From the NCBI GenBank assembly GCA_007844125.1, contig CM017558.1, forward strand, positions 24,500,731 to 24,564,730: DNA of 64,000 bases, read 5' to 3'. Position 1 is the first letter of the stretch. Every line of letters starts with the position of its first letter. This document shows positions 31,981 through 42,665 of the stretch, piece after piece. The DNA comes from Sinonovacula constricta. Taxonomy: Eukaryota > Mollusca > Bivalvia > Cardiida > Solecurtidae. The position numbers and the translations under genes were made by a program. The notes under the pieces are model-generated. The model was not told the origin of the DNA, searched no databases, and saw only the letters and a program-made list of their open reading frames with translations.

Positions 31981-34900
31981 ATGTTCAACAAATTGCTCTA
32001 CTTTGCCGTCCTTGGCATCATCGTCACGTTGGCGTCAGCTGATGTCAATACTTGTATGTTCAAGGATAAATCTGGGAAAATATACAACTTCGCCTCGCTG
32101 ATTAGTCCGTAAGTTGGTGTTTTATACTTTATATAACACCCATTTCTATTTGAGCAAGGCAGTCGGAGGGCGTAGGGTGGAAGGCTATACTGGTTTAGTG
32201 TAGCAGATATTCATATGCAATTCCATAATTCCAATCCAAACCCATTTTATTTTATTGTATGTTTGGGCGGGACGAATTTGAATGTCGTTTTATGAATTTT
32301 GCAAATTGTTTTATTAATTTTGCAAGCGCTTTATGCATTTCCTAAACATTTTACGAATTTGGCAAGCATGTCGTGCTTTACCTTATCAATTTGTGAATTT
32401 TCAAAAACTAGGTCATGAGTGTTGTCAAAAGCAAACAAGTGCAAATGAATCGCGCTCTCTGATTGGTCGACCGCCCCCCCCCCCCCCCCCCCCCAATAAA
32501 TAAAAAATAAATATTATAACGTGATCTCGAAAATTAAACTTACGTGGCTTTCTTAGTTTAAAAATAGTTATGTGCAGCGTGGCTCAGATGTAAATCATAC
32601 TTATAATGTTTGTTATGAAGAGTGCGTGGGTGTAATGATCCTCTTTTCTAATAAATGTAGAATACCATTACACTTTATTTCACGAGATCTCTTAATGTAA
32701 GAAAAAAGTTTGTAGTTGTTTAAAAATTGGTCCAAACTGTTTAAATATTTTAAAAACAAAACAACAACAAAACACTCAGAAAAATATTATTCGGAATTGC
32801 AAGAGATAAAGCAAGCGAATCCATTTTACTTCTACAATAACGTTTCAACATGGAATGCTTTTCAAAATAATTGATTTGTTTTATCACAACTAATATAAAT
32901 AATTAAGAGTCCGTATAATCGCGAAAAATGTGAGTTGATTGACTGAATATGATTAATGCCAATTCCATGTTGCCGAAATATAGAACCAGTGTATGTGATA
33001 ATATGATATCACTAGCATATAATATGCTGCGTATGTGTATATATGATAATGGTAGCGTGCCTTGTGTGAGTGTGAATCAAGATCCATTCAACTTTATCAC
33101 AGTAAATACTAGATATATTAACACAGTAAGGAACCTAACTTCGATCTAAGCAGTTAACAGACAAAATCTAAAATCTTAATATTTTTTAAGCTAACATGTA
33201 TGTGTTTTCACAACTCTTCTCTTTTACCTGGTTGTTGAGGATGCACCGCCCCACCCCCATCCCAATCCCCATCGACCCACCAACCCCGCCCGGATCCATC
33301 CTTGGCTGGACGTCGCTTTAATAACAATAGTTGTGTCGCTGGGATGTATTTCTAAAAACAAAATAAATCGAATCCTTTATTTCATTAATATCCTGTGCCT
33401 ATTGCATGACAGTCGCCTACGTGCATGATCCACCTCCCCGCCTTTGCCTGTCGCAGATGTGGCTCGTGCATAGTTTAGTACCTATTGATGCCTTATTTCC
33501 AATTCTATCTTCTTGTCGTTTCGCTTTTGCATCTCTGGTTCCTATAATATGGTCAAGTGCACATGTATGCCTTATTTTGTATTCTTTCTCCTTGTCTTGT
33601 GGCTGTTGCAGGTCTGGCTCCTATATGGCCAAGTACACATGTATGCCTTATTTTGTATTCTATCTCCTTGTCCGATGACTGTGACAGGTCTGGCTCCTAT
33701 ATGGTTTAGTACACATGTATGCCTTATTTTGTATTCTTTCTTCTTGTCTTGTGGCTGTTGCAGGTCTGGCTCCTATATGGTCAAGTACACATGTATGCAT
33801 TATTTTGTATTCTATCTCCTTGTCTTGTGGCTGTTGCAGGTCTGGCTCCTATATGGCCAAGTACACATGTATGCCTTATTTTGTATTCTATCTCCTTGTC
33901 CGGTGACTGTTGCAGGTCCGGCTCCTACATGTTCAAGCAGCAAGTATGGAGTATTGGGGGATACAGCCTGGACACAATGGTGTCCGACACCCAGTTCAAC
34001 GTCACCTTCTACCTCCAAGTCTGCCGTAACATTGCTTCCCCACCGTCCGGATGTACAGACCCCGGCGCTGTCTACTCGGTACGTGAAAGTCCCTTACGTC
34101 AATTGGCCATTACGTTTATACAAGAGGACCATGATGGCCCTTAATCGCTCACCTGATAGCACAGGCTTTAAGTAAGCTCAAATCTGGCATCAAGTAATTA
34201 AGAGTTATTTACTTTAGAAATCTTTGGTGAAGATTGGACTATTAGTGTGGCCACTGGGTTGATAACATTTTCTAGAATTTTAACAAGTTACCTACTGAAT
34301 CCACATGACTCATTTCAAAACATATGTAAGATTTCATACTGGCAAACATGCTGGTCAAGTTTGGTGAAGACTGGGCCATCGATGTAGCCTCTTAAGTGTT
34401 TTCACAAGGTTTTTCTAAAATGTAACCTAGTGACCTACTTTTTGACCCCACGTGACCCAATAACGAACTCATCCAGGTTTTCATGTAGACATACATTCTG
34501 ACCAAGTTTGATGAAGATTGGCCAATAAATGGGGCCTCTAGTGTGTTCACAAGCTTTTTCTAAGATTTGACCTAGTGCCCTACTTTGTGACCCCACGTAA
34601 CCCAGGTGCGAACTCATCCAACATTTCATGCAGACACACATTCTGACAAAGTTTGGTGAAGATAAGGCTATAAATGTGGTCTTTAGTGTGTTCACAAGCT
34701 TTTTCTAAAATTTGACCTAGTGACCTACTTTATGACCCCACGAGACCCAATAACAAACTCATCCAAGATTTTATGTAGACAAACATTCTGACCAAGTTTG
34801 ATGCAGATTGGCCTATAAATAGGGCCTCTAGTGTTTTTACAAGCATTTTTCTAAGATTTGACCTAGTGACCTACTTTTTGACCCAGTTACGAACTCATCC

Positions 34901-36631
34901 AAGATTTCATGCAGACAAACATTCTGACCAAGTTTAGTGAAGATTGGGCTATAAATGTGGCCTCTAGTGTGTTCACAAGCTTTTTAAAAGATTTGATCTA
35001 GTGACCTACCTTTTGATCCCATGTGAGCCAGTTAAGAACTCATCCAAGATTTCATGCAGACAAACATTCTGACCAAGTTTGGTGAAGATTGGGTTATAAA
35101 TGTGGCCTCTAGTATGTTCTAAAGCTTTTTTTAAGATTTGACCTAGAGACCTACTCTTTGATCCCACGTGACCCAGTTACGAACTCATCCAAGATTTCAT
35201 GTAGACAAACATTCTGACCAAGTTTGGTGAAGATTGGGCTATAAATGTGGTCTCTAGTTTGTTCACAAGCTTTTTTAATATTTGAACTAGTGACCTACTG
35301 TTTGATCCCACATGACCCAGTTACGAACTTATTCAAGATTTCATGTAGACAAACATTGTGACCAAGTTTGGTGAAGATTGGGCTATAAATGTGGTATCTA
35401 GTATGTTCACAAGTTTTTCCTAAAATTTGACCTAGTGACCTACATTTTGACCCCAGGTGATCCAATAATGAACTCATCCAAGATTTCATGCAGACAAATA
35501 TTCTGACCAAGTCTGATGAAGGTTAGATAAAAATTGTGGCCTCTAGTGTGTTCACAAGGTAAAATGTTGACGACGAACGACGAATGACGGACGACGCGGT
35601 ATCACAAAAGCTCCCCTTGAGCACATTGTGCTCAGGTGAGCTAAAAAGATGGCAGTCCGAACGTGTATATATGCTGTGGTAATTTTTAGACTGATATGGC
35701 TATTATTTAATTCCCGATGTTTAATGGTTTCCATGGAAATGCCATACTCTTAACCATCACATGATGGAGATCAAATAACATTGAATCTACATCCATTGAC
35801 TCTACTGGCCTTTCTGAGAGCAAATACAATGAAGCAAACAAAACCTATATTGACAAGTGTCTAAAGCTGATTTTAATGACGTTACAGGTGACGTCAGACG
35901 GGAAGTGCACATCGTGGGGAGACGCTACGGTAGCCACGTTCGACCTGAACCCATATCAAGATGGTAAATCTAAATCACGTGGTTATCATTTCCCACAAAT
36001 AGGCTAAAAAATTTACCGATGATTGTTTTACAGCATTTCAGAATAGAGCATTCTTATTTATAAAGCAAACGAATGACAAGATTTGTCAGAGAACATGGTA
36101 TATGAACCCTTGTTGGCGAGTGCAACGCCTCTATATGGAATGCTCACAGAAATTTGAAAGTCTGTTTTGCGGACTTTCGTAACCCTCATAAAATACGGGT
36201 CATTATTCGGTTTATGAAGTTGTATTATTTATGTGTTTTTTTTAATTGTGCATGCTTGGCATATTTGAACACGAGTACATTAAAGTTCTTGCAGACTCGT
36301 AGATCTTGTAAATACAGGTAATTATTATTTTGCGCAATAAAGATTGCTTTCATGATTGTCGAGGAGTATCCGGAGTTTAGCCGAAAAGCAATGAGAGTTA
36401 GTACTTAAGTTAAATTTGATTTAGAACACGATTCTATTTTTTATAGGCGTTAACCTGAAGATGTACCACGGGTCTTCGATTGACCATCTGAGCAACAACG
36501 CTGCTACCATCTACTTTGTGTGCAACCAGGCTAACAATGGTCAAGTGAGGGACAACACGTTTATGTTCGAGCACGTGAAAGCTGCCATTAACCAGGCCCA
36601 TTTCAAAATTTTCACTGACCTGGCATGTTAA
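31981..36631 (+). CDS. Secreted single-MRH-domain protein, four exons
   Basis: Coding exons are 31981-32108, 33916-34078, 35888-35963 and 36447-36631. All junctions are GT-AG with matching phases, giving 183 residues. Residues 1-20 form a signal peptide (hydrophobic core LLYFAVLGIIVTLASA). The rest fits one mannose-6-phosphate-receptor-homology domain: six cysteines (NTC, QVC, SGC, GKC, FVC, LAC), a central SWGDATVATFD strand, NAATIYFVCN and a closing HFKIFTDLAC, which matches the family ending F-x-T-x-x-A-C. No membrane segment follows, so it is secreted or lumenal. Residues equivalent to the sugar-binding Arg and Glu/Tyr look replaced (NAATIYF, HFKIFTDLAC), so M6P binding is doubtful. AATAAA follows near 36681. 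Intron 1 ends in a 76-bp repeat and intron 2 holds a Helitron-like insertion. Confidence 0.82.
32518..32750 (+). repeat. Partial copy of the GGTGGT-terminus MITE family
   Basis: Shares CGTGATCTC, TTTCTTAGTTTA and GCAGCGTGGCTCAGAT with 37090-37170 and 49488 onward. It lies in intron 1 of the MRH gene, just after a C run at about 32476-32494. Confidence 0.55.
33060..33300 (+). repeat. Dispersed repeat, same family as 81-240
   Basis: Shares GATCCATTCAACTTT, CACAGTAAATAC and the block ACATGTATGTGTTTTCACAA with the left arm at the start of the window, then a C-rich tail. Intron 1 of the MRH gene. Confidence 0.6.
33525..33937 (+). repeat. 76-bp tandem repeat carrying splice acceptors
   Basis: Five junctions of the form CAG|GTCTGGCTCC start at 33612, 33688, 33764, 33840 and 33916, spaced exactly 76 bp; a more diverged unit precedes them. 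The last is the acceptor of exon 2 (CAG|GTCCGGCTCC). Each unit contains a pyrimidine-rich tract (CTTGTCTTGTGGCTGTTGCAG) and the first ~20 bp of the exon. Confidence 0.9.
34133..35644 (+). mobile_element. Helitron-like (Pearl-type) non-autonomous element with ~145-bp core repeats
   Basis: About eight core units (143-147 bp), recognisable by GACCTAGTGACCTAC starting near 34422, 34567, 34712, 34859, 34996, 35140, 35286 and 35429. The right end has a small hairpin (TGAGCAC 35618-35624, GTGCTCA 35628-35634) followed 10 nt later by CTAA, which fits the Helitron 3' CTRR rule. The left end has GCTCACCTGA and the right end TCAGGTGAGC. It lies in intron 2 of the MRH gene. No Rep/helicase is inside. Confidence 0.75.
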
Positions 36632-36837
36632 CCTTATGTCACGCGACAGCAACTGATGTCAAGTAGTTCACACCAAGAAATAAAATACTGCGCTGTGTTC
36701 ACAACAGCGAATGAGTAATGAGCGTGTACATAACTGTATATCAAGTATCCTGAATAATGTGTTAAATCAATTATTGTTATTAAATTATATATTTATTATT
36801 TTCTTCCTGGTTGGTCTCAATTAATTTGTCAGCCACA

Positions 36838-37326
36838 TACAGGCGGTGTTGGACAGTTTGCCTATATCAAATACATATAACATCTTATCCCTGTGGTGAA
36901 AAATGTTTTCATTATTACCTTAATTTAAGGGAAAACTATTTATAACATTAGCTTAATTGGAAAGCAATACAAATCGTGAAATATATCATGTAAATGTCCA
37001 TTATTTCAAAAACTATAAATTAGTAGGATGGGGTTTTCAGCTAAAAATAGATATCGACGTCAGAGCTGATTACCCGATGTTCATGTACAATGATCTCAAA
37101 AGTAAGTGGTTACCTGGTTTTCTTAGTTTATAAAAAACTTGTATGCAGCGTGGCTCAGATAGAAAATACATGTTTGCAATGACAAGCAATGATTTATGCT
37201 TTGCTGTTCACACAGATATAGGGCATCAATAAACCGCATCTTGCAGGACCTTTTCAGGTAACAATAACTTATTTTGTTGTTAGATTTTTTTTAATTTGGT
37301 CCAAATTGTCACATACCACCTTTAAA
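36838..37326 (+). mobile_element. MITE-like element, ~490 bp
   Basis: The left end GGCGGTGTTGGACAGTTTGCC and the right end CCAAATTGTCACATACCACC are inverted counterparts of the termini at 27538-28627. The body shares TTTCAGCTAAAAATAGA and GACCTTTTCAGGTAACAATA with other copies. Confidence 0.6.
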
Positions 37327-37714
37327 GTATAACCTTCTCTCAGCTGATAAATACACGCGGACTGTTACTGATCGAAGGCATATATAAATCAAATATATCA
37401 ATATTTATGTAAAGCCATTATCAATAAAGATGGAAAAATTGATGCACAGTTTCTGTTAAAAAATAAAATTACGAGGGAAGGTTAAACATTATTTATCCGT
37501 GTAGCCAACATAACTATACTACTCCGTTTAAATGAAATCTATTGATCACCACATAGTGTTGATCCAGATCAGACAGCTCTCAGAAGAATTGAGGGGCTGG
37601 CCCATCGGGATCCGCACTTTCTTCGCAAATCCTTATTCAACTAAATTTTTGTGCTCTGTAACACAGAGGCCCCATATTCACAGTAAACTTTGTAGATCTA
37701 TGGCTTTGTGTTAA
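37327..37714. other. Non-coding, with a short dispersed repeat
   Basis: A segment near 37555-37580 (GATCCAGATCAGACAGCTC) recurs diverged near 42350-42370. Nothing else is recognised. Confidence 0.35.
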
Positions 37715-40485
37715 CAGCATGGGCATAACTTGGTAGTATAAGGTACTGGCATTTGGCTATAAGCTGGTCGTAAATAGTTTGGTTATAACTTAAAATAAAT
37801 GGCATAGTTATAGTTATAACTTTATAGTAAATGGTATGACTTAGATGTTTATGGTATTGGTATAACTTTGTAGTGCATGGTATTGGTAAAATTTGGTAGT
37901 ACATGGTATTGGTATGACTTGGTAGTACATCATATTGGTATAACTAGGTAGTACATGTATATTGTTTTTAGTAAAACTTGGTAGTACATGGAATTGGTAT
38001 AACTTGGTGGTACATGGTATTGGTATGACTTGGTAGTACATGGTACTGGTATAACTTGGTAGAATGGCTTGGTAGTACTTGGTGTTGGTATAACTCGGTA
38101 GTACATGGTATTGGTATAACTTGGTAGAACATTGTATTGGTATAATTTGGTAGTACATGGTATTGGTATAACTTGGTAGTATGCGGGATTGATGTAACAT
38201 GGTAATACATGGTATTGGTATAACTTGGTAATGATATAACTTGGTAGTACATGGTATTGGTATAACTTGGTAATACATGGTACTTGTATAACTTGGTAAT
38301 ATATAGTATTTATATAACTTGGTAGTACATGGTATTGGTATAATTTGGTAGTGAAATTGTATTAGCATAACTTGGTAGTGCATAGTATTGGTATGACTTG
38401 GTAGTGCATGTATTAATTGGTAGTACGTGGTATTGGTATGACTTGGAGGTACATGCTATTGGTATAACTTGGTGGTAAATGGTAATGGTATAACTTGGTA
38501 GTATATGGTATTGGTATAACTTGGTAATACATGGTATTGGTATAACTTGGTAGTACATGGTATTGGTATAACTTGGTAGTACATGGTATTGGTTTAACTA
38601 GGTAATACGTGGTATTGGTATAACTTGGTTATACATGGTATGATATAACTTGGTTATACATGGTATTAGTATAACTTGGTAGTACATGGTTTTGGTATAA
38701 CTTGGTAATACATGGTATTGGTATAACTTGGTAGTACATGGTATTGGTATAACTTGGTAATACATGGTATTGGTATAACTTGGTTATACATGGTATTGGC
38801 ATAACTTGGTAGTACATGGTTTTGGTATAATTTGGTAGTACACTGTATCGGCATAACTTGGTAGTGCATGGTATCGGTATGACTGGGTACTGCATGTATT
38901 ACTTGGTAGTACGTGATTTTGGTATGACTTGGTGGTACATGCTATTAGTATAATTTGGCAGTACATGTTTTTGTTATAACTTGGTAGTACATGTTTAACT
39001 TGGTAGTACATGGTATTGATATAACTTGGTAGTACATGGTATTGGTATGACTTTGTTGTACATGTAGTACATTGTATTGGTATAACTTGGTAGTGCATGT
39101 ATAACTTGGTAGTATGTGGTATTGGTATAACTTGGTAGTACGTGGTATAAGTATGACTTTGTTGTACATGTAGTACATTGTATTGGTATAACTTGGTAGT
39201 GCATGTATAACTTGGTAGTATGTGGTATCGGTATAACTTGGTAGTACATGGTATTTGTATGACTTTGTACTACATTGTTTTGGTAGTATATCTATAAATT
39301 GGTAGTACATGGTAATGGTATAACTTGGTAGTACATAGTATTGGTAAAACTTGGTAATACATGGTATTGGTATAACTTGGTTATACATGGTATTGGCATA
39401 GCTCGGTAGTGCATTGTATTGGCATAACTTGGTAGGGCATGGTATTGGTATGACTTGAAGGTACATGCTATTTGTATAACTTGGTGGTAAATGGTAATGG
39501 TATAACTTGGTAGTACATGGTATTGGTATAACTTGGTAACACATGGTATTGGTATAACTTGGTAATACATGGTATTGGTATAACTTGGTAGTACACTGTA
39601 TTGGCATAACTTGGTAGTGCATGGTATCGGTATGACTGGGTACTGCATGTATTACTTGGTAGTACGTGGTATTGGTATGACCTGGTAGTACATGCTATTA
39701 GTATAACTTGGCAGTACATGTTTTTGTAATAACTTGTTAGTACATGTTTAACTTGGTAGTACATGTTTAACTTGGTAGTACATGGTATTGGTATGACTTT
39801 GTTGTACATGTAGTACATTGTATTGGTATAACTTGGTAGTGCATGTATGACTTGGTAGTATGTGGTATTGGTATAACTTGGTAGTACAAGGTATTTGTAT
39901 GACTTTGTACTATATTGTTTTGGTATAACTTGGTAGTATATCTAAATTGGCAGTACATGGTAATGGTATAACTTGGTAGTACATGGTATTGGTATAACGT
40001 GGTTATACATGGTATTGGCATAGCTCGGTAGTGCATTGTATTGGCATAACTTGGTAGTGCATGGTATTGGTATGACGTGGAAGTACATGATATCGGTATA
40101 ACTTGGTAGGGCATGTATTACTTGGTAGTACATGGTATTGGTATGAATTGGTAGTACATGCTAATGGTATAACTTTGCAGTACATGGTATTTGTATGACT
40201 TTGTACTACATTGTATTAGTATAACTTGGTAGTACATCCATAACTTGGTATTATATGGTATTGGTATAACACTTGGTATTATATGGTATTGGTATAACTT
40301 GGTATTACATGGTATTACTTGGTATTGGTATATTGTGGTAGTATATGGTATTGATATAACTTGGTAGTACATGGTATCAGTATGACTTGGTAGTACATGT
40401 TATCAGTATGACTTAGTAGTACATGATATTGGTATAACTTGGTAGTACATGGTATTGGTATGGCTTGGTAGTAGAAAGTGTTAGT
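37715..40485. repeat. 2.8-kb minisatellite, 26-bp unit with ~750-bp higher-order repeat
   Basis: The unit is close to GGTATTGGTATAACTTGGTA plus GTACAT. Longer blocks recur: a run with CATGTATTACTTGGTAGTAC and CATGCTATTAGTATAA appears near 38893 and again near 39647 (offset about 754 bp), and GACTTTGTTGTACATGTAGT near 39050 and 39796. Several minus-strand frames stay open across the array; these are by-products of the repeat. Confidence 0.95.
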
Positions 40486-40489
40486 TTAG

Positions 40490-42445
40490 CATTATTTAAT
40501 TTATAGCAATGGTATCCCTTTAAACTAGTTGGTACTAGTGTCATGGATGACAAGGGTAAACACACATCACAATGTACGGATAGGTTGATAGCCAACTGAT
40601 GACGAAGGCTTGTGCAACAATTATAATTTTTTAATAGAACACAACATAATGAACATGAACATACATTGAGATATTGAGTTACCCATGAACGAGGTAAGGA
40701 AGTTTTCACTGTAAATTGTTATTTATGCAGAAAGAAGTTGTCTACTTTAGCATATTAATGATATATTAATATTCAACAATAAGATATGTTTATGGTAAAA
40801 TATTCTTTCTTAAGATTTGTAACAATGTAGTAAGGGGTTATGACTTAAGCCAAGTTTTATGACACAGAACCCCACAATCTGCACTACATGTTTACCTAAA
40901 TTTTGCGTCACTATCATGACACTCAGCGTACTGTGTATTACTGATATTTACAATGATATATTTTCACATGTGGAGTTGAGAGAAACAAAGATGTTGAACT
41001 AAAAATAGTAGAAAAATGTAACAACACTTTCTATTCTCCAGACCATAAGCTGGCGCTTCAAAGAACAATATAAACTTTATGTTCACAAAATATTCTGTCA
41101 CACCTCAAAAGGGATTTGATATTTATACAATACTACATACATCACTTCTGTCACATTATTCATAATATCTGACGCAATGTACATAAGTTATGTCACATTA
41201 CAGATGATTTTTTTTACATTATACATAAAATCTCTAACCAAAACAAAACCTAAGTTAACAAAGTGAAATACCTCGTACCAAGAAACAAATAGAATATCCA
41301 AAACATATAATATTGTAAAACATCTGAAGTGATTAAAGAGTACTTAATCTTACACCATACCACATGATTAGGTACCTATTCTATCTTCTCACAAACTATC
41401 TTCCAGTGAAGATGTTGAATTGCAACCTACCGGTTAACACTATGGACACAGTATGTGGTTATTTTTCTAACCCAATATAAATATCCTTTAGTCTTGTTTC
41501 GTTAAGGGCTACCCTATTATAACTACAGATAATAGAATTCAAAAATAAGAATATTTTGAACTAAATAGTTTCATTATGTATGGACTGTGTGTATAGTTGT
41601 GAGCGGTATATAGTTAACACATTGTAGTTTCATTTGAGAATCTCATTTTTTGTGAGCACTTTTTAAGGAGTCTAATTGGTTAAAATCAACTTTTTTGGAA
41701 GATAAACATAAGCAAATGTATACTGGTATCAGTACACTTGCAAAACCTATGAAGACATAACTTGTTATTTCACCAATGTCCCATTTTTGAAAAGAAATGT
41801 TTAAAGTTATCTCCCTTGTGGGAATGTATTTTCATATACTTTATAAAGAAATACTATTAATAAATTTTATTTTTAATCTGCTTATTTGTATAAAAAGCGC
41901 TCAAGCTTTTTAATAAAGTCTTATCTTAAAAAGATTCCATTTTATGCCCATGCTTCAGTCTTAAGCTTTTTTAAAAGTTTCAAAAGTGCAACAATCTTTT
42001 AAGTTTTCTGCAGTAACTATATACCAAATACCTACCCACAAGGGAGGTAAGAATGTAGTTTTATTAAATAACTGCAAGTCCATTTATATATAAAAAGAGG
42101 GAATACATGTATATAACTTCTGTAACAGAAGAGACAAGAAATATAATTCCTGTAACAGAACAGAATGGATAGAAGTTAGAAAACAGCAACAGGTACATGT
42201 AATACAGTGAAAAGTATCATAACAAGAATACTTTACTCTTAAAAGCTTGATGAACAGTTTAAAATGTGTGTCTTACTGAACCTAGAACTTCATCATTAAC
42301 ACTAAGCCTGATAAGCCCTATTTACAAAGCCCTGTCAAAAAGGTGTAGATCCAGATCAGCCAGCTCCATGCTAGGTGTTGTCTGATCAGGGTCTACACTG
42401 TTGTCTATCGAGTTTACTGTAATATTTTTTGGTCATGTTTGCATG
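40490..42445. other. AT-rich non-coding region
   Basis: No exon, RNA or element can be supported. Confidence 0.4.
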
Positions 42446-42449
42446 TAGG

Positions 42450-42665
42450 TCATACATGTGAAGTTTTTCTGAGGCCAAAGTGGGAGATTTTCACTAGCAA
42501 AGTGGGAGATTTTTTTATTTTTATATAAACAATGAAGGAAGTTATGTTTCCAAATAGGGAGACTTCTGAAAAAATGTGTAAAACACCTATAATTTCCAAA
42601 TAATTTTGAACCTTAAAAGTTTGTCTTCGTCCAAAAGTGGGAGGGTTTGCATTTTTAATAGGTGT
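42450..42665 (-). repeat. Dispersed repeat, inverted copy of 15850-16070
   Basis: Both copies contain TTTTTCTGAGGCCAAAGTGG (or its reverse), a C/A-rich GGGAGA arm, and TTCAAAATT(A/G)TTTG with AACACC. About 200 bp, non-coding. Confidence 0.6.

Noticed and set aside
33513..34175. 220-codon and 141-codon plus-strand ORFs over the MRH exon 2 region
   Set aside because: They run through the 76-bp intronic array; only 33916-34078 is exon, in the frame that continues from exon 1.
37698..40372. Many overlapping ORFs (up to 225 codons) with YQYHVLPSYTN-like repeats
   Set aside because: By-product of the 26-bp minisatellite; all three frames of the same strand give the same peptides.
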